Shown: positions 16,681 through 25,826, counted from the first letter of the stretch. The stretch is DNA of 64,000 nucleotides from Eshraghiella crossota (GCF_025148445.1 NZ_CP102270.1:1847001-1911000); one strand, 5' to 3'. Notes: a model not told the origin generated them from the sequence alone. Program-made: numbers and translations.

Positions 16681-18699
16681 ATGGAAGATAATATAATTGA
16701 ATTAAAACAGGGAGAGGTATTGCTCCACACCAATGATGAGATAAAATGTCTTTATCTTATTCTTAGTGGGGAGACCGATATTTATTCCCGCTACGGCAGG
16801 ATAAGCACATCTGCCGGAAGTATTCTTGGGTTATCAGGCAGTTTATATGGTTTAAGTTTGTATAATTATGTTGCAAAAAGTGACTGTATTTTAAGGAAAT
16901 TCACGGTATCAGGAATCTCTGATCTTGAAAAAATACTACGTGAATATCCTGATATGGTACCGGATATCGTAATCCTTAATGAACATTTTATAATGGAACT
17001 TATCAAATTATATCTGTCCATGATGATAAAATGTAAAAGAAAAGATCCATCATTCACGCCCGACAGCAGGCTTAACAAATGGGTTCTTGACAAGCATAAC
17101 GGAATAGCATCCATTCCGGAAGATATTAAGAAAGCATATTTCGGAGCGAACATAAGTAATTCAGCAGGTATCATTATTGAAAATACTGAATTTATAAATC
17201 TCCTCCATGAAATATGTCTTGATATGTCAGAACTTCTAGGCATTAATAACGACTACATTCCTAAACAACAGAATGCAGCAGCCAGAAGTCCCGTTCCCGC
17301 ACTGACATTTACGAAGGACGACCTTTTTATTCTTGATGAGCTCAAGGGTTCATTGGATAAAATATTGGATTATTCTGAAATTGACGATGATACCAGAGCT
17401 TCTGTAACCGACACTTTCAGACGTTTCAAAATATGCAGCGACAGATTATCAAGTGATGAAAATATACGTCTCTTGAGAAAACAGATAACCGGATTTTTCT
17501 ATGACATATACTATAAAGTATTTATTAAATCCATTAATGATGATGCCATACCTTCGTATATATATATGTTTTTAAATTTTGGATATATGGATGAGGAACT
17601 TGCCGGTGAGGAGGTATCCGTCCTTCTTTATAAAATATATAAAGCCGGCGATTCGCTGTTTAACAATGATAATATATTCACAATGTACCGTTGGTTAAAG
17701 CTCGTAATGTCGGGGGAGAAGAACCCTAGCCGCAACAACTTTGACCAGTCATACGAAGAATTCATCCGTCAGGAAATCAAGAATAACAGAATAGATATGC
17801 CCGAGGAATCTGCATTAAATAATTGCGAAATGAAACTGCGTTTTGAAATTGACAACCTTTTCAAATCAGCCAATTATATGACCTACGGCAGGGTAAGTAC
17901 ATTCGTACCGGTTGTAATTAAAGAAAATATTGCGAAAAATATTCCTGATGCCATGCTTTCTGCAGATAGTGTCACAGATATCATAACCAAAATTAAGGAA
18001 ATCGATTTTTCTTTGTTTTACCGTTCTATCGTATATACCAATGAAGAACTCGGCATAAGCCAGTTATATGTATATGAGGAATATCTCCCTGAGATTATCC
18101 TTACACCATGTATCGGCTCCAGAGGTGTTCTGTGGCAGGAAATCAATGGCAGAAAAAGAAATTCTTCCGCCAGAATGTTATTTCCTATATTCTGTAACAC
18201 AATTCCCGAAAATATATTTCTTAATGTCATGGGAAAATACCGTTGGGAAATATGCAGGAGAATACAGGGTTCCTACTGGAATGTGGCAACTGAAAAGTCC
18301 CTCACCTCCGAATATTACGATTACCTGCTTTTCTATAAGAAAAACAAAGACTTATCAGAACAGCAGAAAGAGAAATTAAAGTCCCTCCTTATCAACTGCC
18401 GTAACAATTATTCAGAAGTCTTTGCGAAGGATTACGAGACATGGATTAACTACGAATCAAAGGGAGCAAGTAAACTCAACAAAATATCCCGTAATATACT
18501 TGCAAAATATTGTCCATTTAACAAGGACATACGCAAAGTGCTGAGAAGCAACCCGATATTTACAGACTGCATTGATTATTATGAGCGTCATATGTTAAAT
18601 GACAGACGAAAATATGATAACCTTATTAAGGTAATGCAGACAAAGAATATTCCTATTCCTAAAGAAATAGAAGAAACAAGAGCCTACTATAGCAAGTAG
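16681..18699 (+). CDS. Cyclic-nucleotide-binding-domain protein of unknown function
   Basis: A 672-residue protein not recognised beyond its first about 130 residues, which resemble a CRP/FNR-type cNMP-binding beta-barrel (LKQGEVLL, YLILSGETDIYSRYG, GSILGLSG). There is no C-terminal helix-turn-helix DNA-binding motif and no membrane segment. The rest is mostly helical and charged, with a conserved-looking block at about 400-560 (YGRVSTFVPVV, TPCIGSRGVLWQEI, KYRWEICRRIQGSYWN). It is monocistronic with its own promoter and terminator, and diverges from the Mrr/Uup pair. It may be a sensor or scaffold protein; no reaction can be assigned. Confidence 0.7.
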   Translation: MEDNIIELKQGEVLLHTNDEIKCLYLILSGETDIYSRYGRISTSAGSILGLSGSLYGLSLYNYVAKSDCILRKFTVSGISDLEKILREYPDMVPDIVILNEHFIMELIKLYLSMMIKCKRKDPSFTPDSRLNKWVLDKHNGIASIPEDIKKAYFGANISNSAGIIIENTEFINLLHEICLDMSELLGINNDYIPKQQNAAARSPVPALTFTKDDLFILDELKGSLDKILDYSEIDDDTRASVTDTFRRFKICSDRLSSDENIRLLRKQITGFFYDIYYKVFIKSINDDAIPSYIYMFLNFGYMDEELAGEEVSVLLYKIYKAGDSLFNNDNIFTMYRWLKLVMSGEKNPSRNNFDQSYEEFIRQEIKNNRIDMPEESALNNCEMKLRFEIDNLFKSANYMTYGRVSTFVPVVIKENIAKNIPDAMLSADSVTDIITKIKEIDFSLFYRSIVYTNEELGISQLYVYEEYLPEIILTPCIGSRGVLWQEINGRKRNSSARMLFPIFCNTIPENIFLNVMGKYRWEICRRIQGSYWNVATEKSLTSEYYDYLLFYKKNKDLSEQQKEKLKSLLINCRNNYSEVFAKDYETWINYESKGASKLNKISRNILAKYCPFNKDIRKVLRSNPIFTDCIDYYERHMLNDRRKYDNLIKVMQTKNIPIPKEIEETRAYYSK

Positions 18700-18712
18700 G
18701 CTCTTTATTTTA
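18678..18712 (+). terminator. Terminator overlapping the end of the cNMP-domain gene
   Basis: AAGAGCCTAC/GTAGGCTCTT stem around an 8-nt loop followed by TTATTTT. The 5' arm lies inside the last codons of the gene, and the reverse strand also suits termination of asd. Confidence 0.88.
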
Positions 18713-18716
18713 TAAT

Positions 18717-19802
18717 TTATTTAGCTGTGATATACTTCTGTGCTACAAGTAATTCTGCGCTTAATACCGCTCCTCCGGCAGCACCTCTGATTGTATTGTG
18801 TGAAAGTCCTACAAACTTCCAGTCAAATACAGCATCTTCTCTTAAACGTCCGAATGAAACACCAAATCCGTTTTCATAATTAACATCAAGAGCTACCTGA
18901 GGTCTGTTGTCTTCCTCAAGGTACTGGATAAAATGCTTAGGAGCACTTGGAAGATTAAGTTCCTGTGGAAGTCCCTTGAAGTTAGTCCAACGGTCAAGAA
19001 TTTCTTCCTTAGTTGGTTTCTTTTCAAAATTAACAAATACTGCTGCTGTATGTCCGTTTAAAACAGGTACTCTTAAACACTGTGTTGTAATAACAGGTAA
19101 AGCTGCTTTCTCAATATGTCCGTCAACTAATTTACCCATAAGTCTTAATGGTTCCTGTTCACTCTTCTCTTCTTCACCTGCGATGTATGGAATTACATTG
19201 CCTTCCATTTCAGGCCAGTCTTTAAATGTCTTGCCTGCACCTGAAATTGCCTGATATGTTGTTGCAACAACAAGCTTAGGTCCGAATTCTTTAAGTGCAA
19301 AAATTGCAGGAGTATAACTCTGGATTGAGCAGTTAGGCTTAACTGCGATAAATCCTCTCTTAGTACCAAGTCTCTTCTTCTGGTATTCAATAAGTTTAAA
19401 ATGTTCAGGATTAATTTCAGGAACAACCATAGGAACATCCTCTGTCCAACGATGTGCACTGTTATTAGATACAACAGGTGTCTCTGTCTTTGCGTAATCT
19501 TCTTCTATTTTCTTAATTTCTTCCTTAGTCATATCGACTGCTGAAAATACAAAGTCAACCTTTGAAGCAACTTCTTCAACATCCATTACATTATAGACTA
19601 TCATCTTCTTAACTGCCTCAGGCATAGGTGTTGTCATTTTCCATCTGTCGCCTACTGCATCTTCATAAGTCTTTCCTGCTGAACGTGGGCTTGCTGCAAT
19701 TGCCACAACCTCAAACCAAGGATGATTCTCAAGCAAAGAAATAAATCTCTGTCCTACCATTCCGGTTCCACCAAGGATACCTACTCTAAGTTTCTTTTCC
19801 AT
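18717..19802 (-). CDS. asd: Aspartate-semialdehyde dehydrogenase
   Basis: Converts aspartyl phosphate to aspartate semialdehyde with NADPH, the branch point to lysine/diaminopimelate, threonine and methionine. The N-terminal Rossmann motif GILGGTGMVGQ (8-18) binds NADP, and the catalytic cysteine is C158 in KPNCSIQS. GHTAAVFVNF and the conserved histidine region follow. Length 361 and sequence style match the longer archaeal/fungal-type branch common in Clostridia. It is followed by a terminator shared with the cNMP-domain gene and preceded 17 nt upstream by the deacetylase-like lipoprotein gene. Confidence 0.95.
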   Translation of the reverse strand: MEKKLRVGILGGTGMVGQRFISLLENHPWFEVVAIAASPRSAGKTYEDAVGDRWKMTTPMPEAVKKMIVYNVMDVEEVASKVDFVFSAVDMTKEEIKKIEEDYAKTETPVVSNNSAHRWTEDVPMVVPEINPEHFKLIEYQKKRLGTKRGFIAVKPNCSIQSYTPAIFALKEFGPKLVVATTYQAISGAGKTFKDWPEMEGNVIPYIAGEEEKSEQEPLRLMGKLVDGHIEKAALPVITTQCLRVPVLNGHTAAVFVNFEKKPTKEEILDRWTNFKGLPQELNLPSAPKHFIQYLEEDNRPQVALDVNYENGFGVSFGRLREDAVFDWKFVGLSHNTIRGAAGGAVLSAELLVAQKYITAK

Positions 19803-19819
19803 TTCATTTCTCCTATCTG

Positions 19820-21148
19820 CTAATTCTTGTCATAGACTGCAAATTCCAATCCTTTACTACGGATTCCGTCTATAAAATCACCTAACATATCCCTGTTAGT
19901 TGATGATGAACCACTTAACTGGTATATTGCACCGCCATGAGCCTTATTAAGTGCATTAGACAAAGCCTGTGATACCTCCGGCTGATTATTGACATCCCAG
20001 TCAGAGTATGCATAACTCCAGAATACAGTCCTGTATCCAAGCTGTCCCGCAAGTGCAAGTGCCTGTTCACTGAAGTATCCTGACGGAGCACGGAACAGAT
20101 ACATCTCATACCCGTAAGTTTCATAAACGTAATTGTATAACACATCCATCCTCGTTGTCAAACTATTTACAGATAATCCGGGAATTTCTTCTCCGGTATC
20201 AGTGTAATTTCCGAGAACATGCCCTTCGTCAATCATTCTTTTTATTAATTCCGGATTCTTTTCCGCATAGTTTTTTGTTATAAAGAAAACAGCGGAAACA
20301 TTTTTTTCTTTAAGTGTATCAAGAATTTTATCCGTATTGCCATATTCAAGAATCTCATTAAATGTAAGCCAGACATAATTGCTTTCAGGCTGTATAAAGT
20401 CCACTTTATAATCGCCGTATTTTAATTCATAAAAAGCCAGATTAGGTCTGTTGGTTGTCTCATCAAAAGTATTGCCTATTCCGTAGTATACTCCATCCGT
20501 GCTTAATGAATTAATATCTTTAACATTAATTCCAGTATTATTGTTCATATATGGCGAATACTTACCATCCCCCATAATGTTAGACGGCATCTTACCCGCT
20601 TCAACAATGTTTACCTCAAATCCCTTCACCGCACAATTTCCATATTCATCCCTTGCGATTACTTCACAGTTATATTTTCCCACTTTGTCAAAAGACAGGT
20701 TATTAATCATATTCTTTTTGCTATCGGCTGCCGTAATATTATCGGAGAATCCGTATGTAACTTCTGAATAATCATTTACAGATTTAACTACATCCGGCAG
20801 AGCCAAATCCGCCGATACTTCAAAATAAAATGTACTTCTTTCAAGTGTGATTTCCGGCTCCTCTGTATCAGTTACCTTAATACGAAAAGTCTTTGATTCA
20901 TCTTTGTAATTTATCGTTGCCGTATAAACTCCGATAACATCCTTATTAACCTCAGAAAGATCCAACGTCATCTCCCGAAGTACCTTTTTAGGTGCCCTAA
21001 CATAATCTTTAAGTTCCGTACTTATCCCGCTGCCCACATTAACCTCAAATTCTTCCCTGTACAGGTTAATATTACCATTGCGGTTACCACAACCCGTTGC
21101 AGTAGCCGTTAAAAAAATGGCAGCTATAATAGCCAGTCGTTTTTTCAA
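19820..21148 (-). CDS. PdaA-like polysaccharide deacetylase-fold lipoprotein, catalytic residues lost
   Basis: A 442-residue lipoprotein: signal peptide ending ATATGC (lipidated Cys at about 20), two Ig-like beta domains (about 30-185) and a C-terminal NodB fold (about 240-440). The fold aligns with PdaA-type muramic-acid de-N-acetylases, e.g. NYVWLTFNEI, NPELIKRMIDEGHVLGN, FRAPSGYFSEQALALA and FWSYAYSDWD. However, the metal/catalytic motifs are altered: TFDDG/TFDNG is TFNEI, the H-x3-H metal site is NYTDTG with no histidine, and the C-terminal LxH is QLSG. It is likely a non-catalytic glycan-binding protein at the cell wall. It precedes asd by 17 nt. Confidence 0.85.
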   Translation of the reverse strand: MKKRLAIIAAIFLTATATGCGNRNGNINLYREEFEVNVGSGISTELKDYVRAPKKVLREMTLDLSEVNKDVIGVYTATINYKDESKTFRIKVTDTEEPEITLERSTFYFEVSADLALPDVVKSVNDYSEVTYGFSDNITAADSKKNMINNLSFDKVGKYNCEVIARDEYGNCAVKGFEVNIVEAGKMPSNIMGDGKYSPYMNNNTGINVKDINSLSTDGVYYGIGNTFDETTNRPNLAFYELKYGDYKVDFIQPESNYVWLTFNEILEYGNTDKILDTLKEKNVSAVFFITKNYAEKNPELIKRMIDEGHVLGNYTDTGEEIPGLSVNSLTTRMDVLYNYVYETYGYEMYLFRAPSGYFSEQALALAGQLGYRTVFWSYAYSDWDVNNQPEVSQALSNALNKAHGGAIYQLSGSSSTNRDMLGDFIDGIRSKGLEFAVYDKN

Positions 21149-21175
21149 AGTATTCCTCCTTATCTTTCAGTATAT

Positions 21176-21204
21176 TAGAAAAAACGGGCGTCCAAAGGAC
21201 ACCC
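21176..21204 (-). terminator. Terminator after tRNA-Thr
   Basis: Minus strand: GGGTGTCC-TTT-GGACGCCC followed by GTTTTTTC, 20 nt after the tRNA. Confidence 0.88.
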
Positions 21205-21223
21205 TTTCCGTGAAATCAATATA

Positions 21224-21296
21224 AGCTACTAACGGGATTCGAACCCGTGACCTCCGCCTTACCAAGGCGACGCTCTACCTCCTGAGCCATAGTAGC
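21224..21296 (-). tRNA. tRNA-Thr (anticodon GGU)
   Basis: 73-nt cloverleaf: acceptor GCTACTA/TAGTAGC, D-arm GCTC.AGG.GAGC, anticodon stem with loop TTGGTAA (anticodon GGT), T-arm with GGTTCGAATCC. CCA not encoded. Confidence 0.96.
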
Positions 21297-21309
21297 AAGT
21301 TCATGAACA

Positions 21310-21338
21310 AATGTACCATATTTGCAGAATATATTCAA
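21310..21338 (-). promoter_or_regulatory. Promoter of tRNA-Thr, overlapping the end of sigH
   Basis: -35 TTGAAT (21333-21338), 17-nt spacer, -10 TACATT (21310-21315), 14 nt before the tRNA. The -35 lies inside the last codons of sigH. Confidence 0.6.
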
Positions 21339-21952
21339 CAATTTTTTAAAATTTTATTTCTTATTCTCTGTATGGCATTATCTATTGACTTAACAGGTTT
21401 TTGCAATCTTTCCCCGATTTCAGCATAACTAAGGCCTTCTATGTAAAGTTCAACTACATTTTTTTCAAATTTACTGAGGTCATTATCCATACAGGTCTGA
21501 ATCTTAATTACCTGTTCTTTCGCTATAATCATCTCTTCAGGATTTTTCATACTGCCATCTACTAACGTATCTACAAGCTTAATATCCTCATCGGATCCAT
21601 TATCATTAATTGTCTCTTCAAAAGAAACATAACAATTGAGTGGTCCATTTTTCTTTCTGTTATATCTTGTAATTGTGGACCTTATATGCCTTGATACGCA
21701 TAACGAAGCAAATGTCATGAACAATGCGTCTCTATCCGGATTATAGTCCCTTATTGCCTTAAAAAGGCCAAGCATGCCCTCCTGGAGCAAATCTTCATTA
21801 TCGGCACCTGCAAGATAATATGAACGCACATTTTTTCTTACAAGATTTTTATATTTTTCAATAAGATAATCTGCAGCTTTTTCATCACCTGAATGATATT
21901 TTGCCACAAGTTCTTCATCAGAAAGTAATTTGTAAGTATCAGTAATTGCCAT
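21335..21952 (-). CDS. sigH: RNA polymerase sigma factor SigH (sigma-30/Spo0H family)
   Basis: Sigma-70-family factor, 205 residues, that directs RNA polymerase to stationary-phase and early sporulation promoters in Bacillus and Clostridia. Region 2 is clear (DNEDLLQEGMLGLFKAIRDYNPD then FMTFASLCVSRHIRSTI). Region 4 ends with SKFEKNVVELYIEGLSYAEIGERLQKPVKSIDNAIQRIR. The family match is backed by location: it closes an ispF-cysE-cysS-mrnC-rlmB-sigH string, as in Bacillus subtilis (where gltX and rae1 are also present). AGAGG precedes the ATG, 3 nt after the rlmB stop. Confidence 0.92.
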   Translation of the reverse strand: MAITDTYKLLSDEELVAKYHSGDEKAADYLIEKYKNLVRKNVRSYYLAGADNEDLLQEGMLGLFKAIRDYNPDRDALFMTFASLCVSRHIRSTITRYNRKKNGPLNCYVSFEETINDNGSDEDIKLVDTLVDGSMKNPEEMIIAKEQVIKIQTCMDNDLSKFEKNVVELYIEGLSYAEIGERLQKPVKSIDNAIQRIRNKILKNC

Positions 21953-21955
21953 ATA

Positions 21956-22693
21956 TTACATCCTCTGTCTGACTATTTCATAAGCAAGAACGCCTGCTGC
22001 AACCGATGCATTAAGCGAATCAATGTTACCCTTCATAGGGATTGACGCAACATAATCGCATTTTTCTTTTACAAGTCTGCTGACGCCTTCTCCTTCGTTA
22101 CCGATTACAAGTCCTATCGGTCCCGTAAGATTTAAGTTATACATAGTCTCGCCGCCCATATCGGCACATACAAACCATAATCCTTCTTTTTTAAGTTCCT
22201 CTATTGTTGCGGAAAGATTGGTAACCTTGGCAACAGGTGTATAATTAAGTGCTCCCGCACTGGTCTTTGCAACAGTTGCCGTAAGACCTACCGCACGTCT
22301 TTTTGGAATAATTACACCATGTGCTCCTGCAAGGTTCGCTGTTCTTATTATTGCCCCAAGGTTATGAGGGTCTTCTATTCCATCAAGTATAAAAACAAAC
22401 GGTGGTTCACCTTTTTCTCTTGCGGCATTCAGAATATCTTCCACTTCTGCATAATCGTATGCTGCCGCATTGGCTACAACTCCCTGATGATGACCCGTCT
22501 TTGATAATCTGTCAAGAATTTCCCTGTCAACATATCTGATTATTGTGTCTGTCTTTTTAGCTTCACGGATAATTGTCATTACCGGTCCATCTTTACATCC
22601 ATCAAGCACGTAAAGTTTATCAATGGTTTTGCCTGATCTGAATGCTTCAATTACTGCATTTCTTCCTTCAATGGTAAATTCTGTATATCTCAT
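21956..22693 (-). CDS. rlmB: 23S rRNA (guanosine-2'-O)-methyltransferase RlmB/TrmH family
   Basis: SpoU-class SAM-dependent RNA 2'-O-methyltransferase, 245 residues. An N-terminal substrate-binding domain (EGRNAVIEAFRSG) precedes a trefoil-knot catalytic domain with motif 1 LDGIEDPHNLGAIIRTA (about 108-124), motif 2 GLVIGNEGEGVSRLV (about 195-209) and motif 3 IPMKGNIDSLNASVAAGVL. Its start overlaps the mrnC stop by 4 nt (ATGA), indicating translational coupling. Position between mrnC and sigH supports the YacO/RlmB assignment over other SpoU enzymes. Confidence 0.93.
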   Translation of the reverse strand: MRYTEFTIEGRNAVIEAFRSGKTIDKLYVLDGCKDGPVMTIIREAKKTDTIIRYVDREILDRLSKTGHHQGVVANAAAYDYAEVEDILNAAREKGEPPFVFILDGIEDPHNLGAIIRTANLAGAHGVIIPKRRAVGLTATVAKTSAGALNYTPVAKVTNLSATIEELKKEGLWFVCADMGGETMYNLNLTGPIGLVIGNEGEGVSRLVKEKCDYVASIPMKGNIDSLNASVAAGVLAYEIVRQRM

Positions 22694-23109
22694 GAGATAT
22701 GTTCCTCCTGAAATCCTTTTTTTACAAGTTCCATAATCCTGTCAAACTTTTTCTGAAGATAGAGGTAGCCGATTAACGCTTCAAATCCGGTAGCTTTTCT
22801 GTAATCGGAGGTTGATGCATTCTTGGCTTTGGTGCAGGAATGGGCATTACGTCCTCTTTTGTATGCCGCTTCTTCATCTTCACTCAGCATATCCATTATC
22901 GACTCAATAATCCGTGCCTGGGTTGATGCTTTGGCAAGGTTGCTTGCCTTTTTATTAAGTTTGTTAACAGGTGCATTGCCTCTGGTTACAAGATTGGTTC
23001 TTATAATCAGTTCATATACGCAGTCGCCAATATAGGCAAGTGTCAGAGGAGAATATAAAGCAACGTTTACCTCTCCTATCTGAAATGCCTTTTCCATTGC
23101 CTCAAACAT
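22690..23109 (-). CDS. mrnC: Mini-ribonuclease III
   Basis: Processes 23S rRNA precursor ends as a dimeric RNase III catalytic domain without a double-stranded-RNA-binding domain. The 139-residue protein has the reduced RNase III signature SPLTLAYIGDCVYELIIRT (about 20-38) and a C-terminal catalytic helix TGFEALIGYLYLQKKFDR. GAGG precedes the start by 8 nt. It lies between cysS (10 nt upstream) and rlmB (4-nt overlap), as in many Firmicutes. Confidence 0.94.
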   Translation of the reverse strand: MFEAMEKAFQIGEVNVALYSPLTLAYIGDCVYELIIRTNLVTRGNAPVNKLNKKASNLAKASTQARIIESIMDMLSEDEEAAYKRGRNAHSCTKAKNASTSDYRKATGFEALIGYLYLQKKFDRIMELVKKGFQEEHIS

Positions 23110-23119
23110 TAATCTATCC

Positions 23120-24538
23120 TCACACTATTTCCCATACAGTTCCTTCTCTGGTATCCTTTATCTGTATGCCTTTTGCCGCAAGTTCATCACGGATTGCATC
23201 TGCCTTTGCAAAGTCTTTTTCTTTCTTTGCAGCTTTTCTTTCTTCAATCTTTGCAAGAATGTATTCTTTAAGTTCCGAATCCACAGAACTTTCCTTATCA
23301 TTACCATGGTCCTTTAAGAGATCAAGTGAAAGCACTTCGTCAAAACTCTTTATAAGTTCCAGCTTGGTCACATCATTAATATCACTTCTTAATACATCAT
23401 ATATAACGGTTATTGCCGAAGATGTATTAAGGTCTGAGCATATTGCGTCTTCAAATTTATTTCTAAAACCGGCAAATGCTTCTTCATCCACACTGCCATC
23501 TGCCTTCAGTTCCCCAATTTTCTTGATAAGTTTATTATATGCCGTTGTCATATTATCAAGAACTTCATAAGAAAATTCAAGGGGTTTACGATAGTGTGAC
23601 TGTAAGCAGAACAATCTGTATACCAGTGGATTATAGCCTTTTTCCTCAAGAAGTGATACTGTAAGGAATTCACCTTTTGATTTACTCATCTTTCCCGATT
23701 TATCGTTAAGATGATGAACATGGAACCAATAGTTGCACCACTTATGTCCGAGATATGCCTCACTCTGGGCGATTTCGTTGGTATGATGTGGAAAAATATT
23801 ATCTACGCCGCCGCAGTGGATGTCCATATATTCGCCGAGGTGCTTCATACTGATGCATGAGCACTCAATGTGCCATCCCGGATATCCTACACCCCATGGG
23901 CTGTCCCACTTAAGTTCCTGATTGTCAAATTTGGATTTTGTAAACCAGAGTACAAAGTCTGCTTTGTTCTTTTTATTAATGTCTTCGCTTACGTCATCCC
24001 TGACTCCGACCATAAGTTCTTTTTCCGACTGGCTTGAAAAAACATAATAATCATCAAGCTTAGATGTGTCAAAATATACGTTGCCTCCTGCAATGTAAGC
24101 ATAATCTTTTTCAAGAAGGACTTTAACCATATTAATAAATTCAGGAATACAGTTAGTCGCAGGTTCTACAACATCAGGTCTTTTAATATTAAGCTTACGG
24201 CAGTCATCAAAGAAAGCATCTGTATAATATTTAGCAATCTCCATTACAGTCTTATGTTCTCTTTTGGCACCTTTAAGCATCTTATCCTCACCTGTATCGG
24301 CATCACTTGTAAGGTGTCCCACATCCGTAATATTCATTACACGTTTTACATCATAGCCTACATAACGTAAAGTTTTTTCAAGAATATCTTCCATAATATA
24401 GGACCTTAAATTTCCTATGTGTGCAAAATGATATACTGTAGGTCCGCAGGTATACATTGCTACCTTTCCGTCAACATTAGGTATAAACTGCTCAACTTTT
24501 CTTGTAAGTGTATTAAAAAAATATACTTTATTTTCCAT
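23120..24538 (-). CDS. cysS: Cysteinyl-tRNA synthetase
   Basis: Class I aminoacyl-tRNA synthetase charging tRNA-Cys. It has the HIGH-type motif FAHIGNLRSY near 38-47 after TCGPTVYH (one zinc ligand), further zinc ligands in HIECSCISMKHLG, and the KMSKS motif at KSGKMSKSKGE (about 267-277). Length 472 is standard. It overlaps the end of cysE by 11 nt, with its AGGAG ribosome site inside cysE, so expression of serine acetyltransferase and the synthetase is coupled. Confidence 0.97.
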   Translation of the reverse strand: MENKVYFFNTLTRKVEQFIPNVDGKVAMYTCGPTVYHFAHIGNLRSYIMEDILEKTLRYVGYDVKRVMNITDVGHLTSDADTGEDKMLKGAKREHKTVMEIAKYYTDAFFDDCRKLNIKRPDVVEPATNCIPEFINMVKVLLEKDYAYIAGGNVYFDTSKLDDYYVFSSQSEKELMVGVRDDVSEDINKKNKADFVLWFTKSKFDNQELKWDSPWGVGYPGWHIECSCISMKHLGEYMDIHCGGVDNIFPHHTNEIAQSEAYLGHKWCNYWFHVHHLNDKSGKMSKSKGEFLTVSLLEEKGYNPLVYRLFCLQSHYRKPLEFSYEVLDNMTTAYNKLIKKIGELKADGSVDEEAFAGFRNKFEDAICSDLNTSSAITVIYDVLRSDINDVTKLELIKSFDEVLSLDLLKDHGNDKESSVDSELKEYILAKIEERKAAKKEKDFAKADAIRDELAAKGIQIKDTREGTVWEIV

Positions 24539-25172
24539 CGTATTGCTCCTGTTTCTCTTTTAATTTACTTAACTGTTTCTGAATGTCATCAAGCTCTGCT
24601 CTTACAGGATCCGGTAAATGAATCTGATCAAGGTCTTTGTTAGGAAGCCTTATATCATCACATTTAACCACTCTGCCCGGTATTCCCACAACTGTTGAAT
24701 TAGGAGGAACTTCCTCAAGAACTACGGAACCTGCACCTATCTTGGAACCTGCACCTATTGTAAATGAACCGAGTATCTTGGCCCCTGTACTTATCATAAC
24801 ATTATCACCGATAGTAGGGTGCCGCTTGCCATGTTCCTTGCCTGTGCCTCCGAGAGTTACTCCCTGATAAATCGTAACATTATCACCGATTATAGTTGTC
24901 TCCCCGATTACAACACCATGTCCGTGATCGATAAAAAGACCTTTTCCAATCTGTGCGCCCGGGTGTATTTCAATTCCGGTCTTTCTTGCAGCCTTCTGCG
25001 AGATTTTTCTTGCTGTATAAAATTTACCTTTGAGGTAATATTTGTGTGCCTTTCTGTATTCCCATATAGCCCAGAAACAAGGATAAAGAAATACTTCCCT
25101 GTTGGATTTCATTGCAGGGTCCCTGTCTTTTATGACCTCTATGGATTCTTTAACATATTCTCTGAATTTCAT
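24528..25172 (-). CDS. cysE: Serine O-acetyltransferase
   Basis: Acetylates L-serine with acetyl-CoA, the first step of cysteine synthesis. The left-handed beta-helix hexapeptide repeats are visible from about residue 70 (HPGAQIGKGLFIDHGHGVVIGETTIIGDN), with catalytic His in IDHGHG and GKRHPTIGDN. The 214-residue size and N-terminal helical domain fit the short Firmicutes form. AAGGAG lies 7 nt before the ATG. It lies 15 nt after ispF; gltX, which sits here in Bacillus, is absent. Confidence 0.96.
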   Translation of the reverse strand: MKFREYVKESIEVIKDRDPAMKSNREVFLYPCFWAIWEYRKAHKYYLKGKFYTARKISQKAARKTGIEIHPGAQIGKGLFIDHGHGVVIGETTIIGDNVTIYQGVTLGGTGKEHGKRHPTIGDNVMISTGAKILGSFTIGAGSKIGAGSVVLEEVPPNSTVVGIPGRVVKCDDIRLPNKDLDQIHLPDPVRAELDDIQKQLSKLKEKQEQYDGK

Positions 25173-25187
25173 GATATCTCCTTAATA

Positions 25188-25742
25188 TTAAGAATTTCTG
25201 CTGCAACATCCCTTACAGGATCCACAGTCAGCAATTCTGTCATTCATAATATCATTATATACAATATTTTCAACCTTGCTAATCATTGCCACCGCCTGGG
25301 CTGATATTCCAAGTCCCTCTCCGGTAAATCCAAGTCCCTCTTCAGTCGTGGCCTTTACGCTTACCCTGTCTATGTCAATCTTAAGTGCATCCGCAATATT
25401 CTGTCTCATAGCCGGTATATACGATGCCATTTTAGGCTTCTGTGCTATTATAGTGCTGTCTACATTGTCTATAACATAATGATTATCTTCTAACATCTCT
25501 CCGACTTTTTCCAGAAGATAAAGGCTTGATACCCCCCTATATCTTTCATCACTGTCAGGAAAATGCTTTCCGATATCTCCCAGTGCCGCTGCTCCCAAAA
25601 TTGCATCTGATATGGCATGCAGGAGAACATCAGCATCCGAATGTCCCAAAAGTCCTAATTCGTATGGTATCTCAACTCCGCCTATTATCATTTTTCTGTC
25701 AGGTACTAATCTGTGAACATCATATCCCGTTCCAATTCTCAT
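25188..25742 (-). CDS. ispF: 2-C-methyl-D-erythritol 2,4-cyclodiphosphate synthase with Cys-rich tail
   Basis: Fifth enzyme of the non-mevalonate isoprenoid pathway. Zinc-binding [12 protein letters not shown] at the N-terminus, [26 protein letters not shown] (about 33-58), HFPD and the C-terminal [19 protein letters not shown] signature are intact through about residue 157. Unlike the usual 155-160-residue protein it carries an extra 25 residues ending CGSCKGCC, four cysteines in eight positions, read in frame to the stop codon. The tail could bind metal or an iron-sulfur cluster or be redox-active, but no evidence beyond composition exists. It begins the cysE-cysS-mrnC-rlmB-sigH gene string. 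Confidence 0.94.
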   Translation of the reverse strand: MRIGTGYDVHRLVPDRKMIIGGVEIPYELGLLGHSDADVLLHAISDAILGAAALGDIGKHFPDSDERYRGVSSLYLLEKVGEMLEDNHYVIDNVDSTIIAQKPKMASYIPAMRQNIADALKIDIDRVSVKATTEEGLGFTGEGLGISAQAVAMISKVENIVYNDIMNDRIADCGSCKGCCSRNS

Positions 25743-25794
25743 ATCAAATCCTCTTTCTCTATATATAAACCATCTTATTTCATTTTACAACGAA

Positions 25795-25826
25795 AAGAAC
25801 CCTTGATTAATAATCAAGGGTTCTTC
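25795..25826 (-). terminator. Terminator after the tRNA-Val/tRNA-Met operon
   Basis: AAGAACCCTTGATTA paired with its complement around a very small loop, with TTTT at the minus-strand 3' side. Confidence 0.8.
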
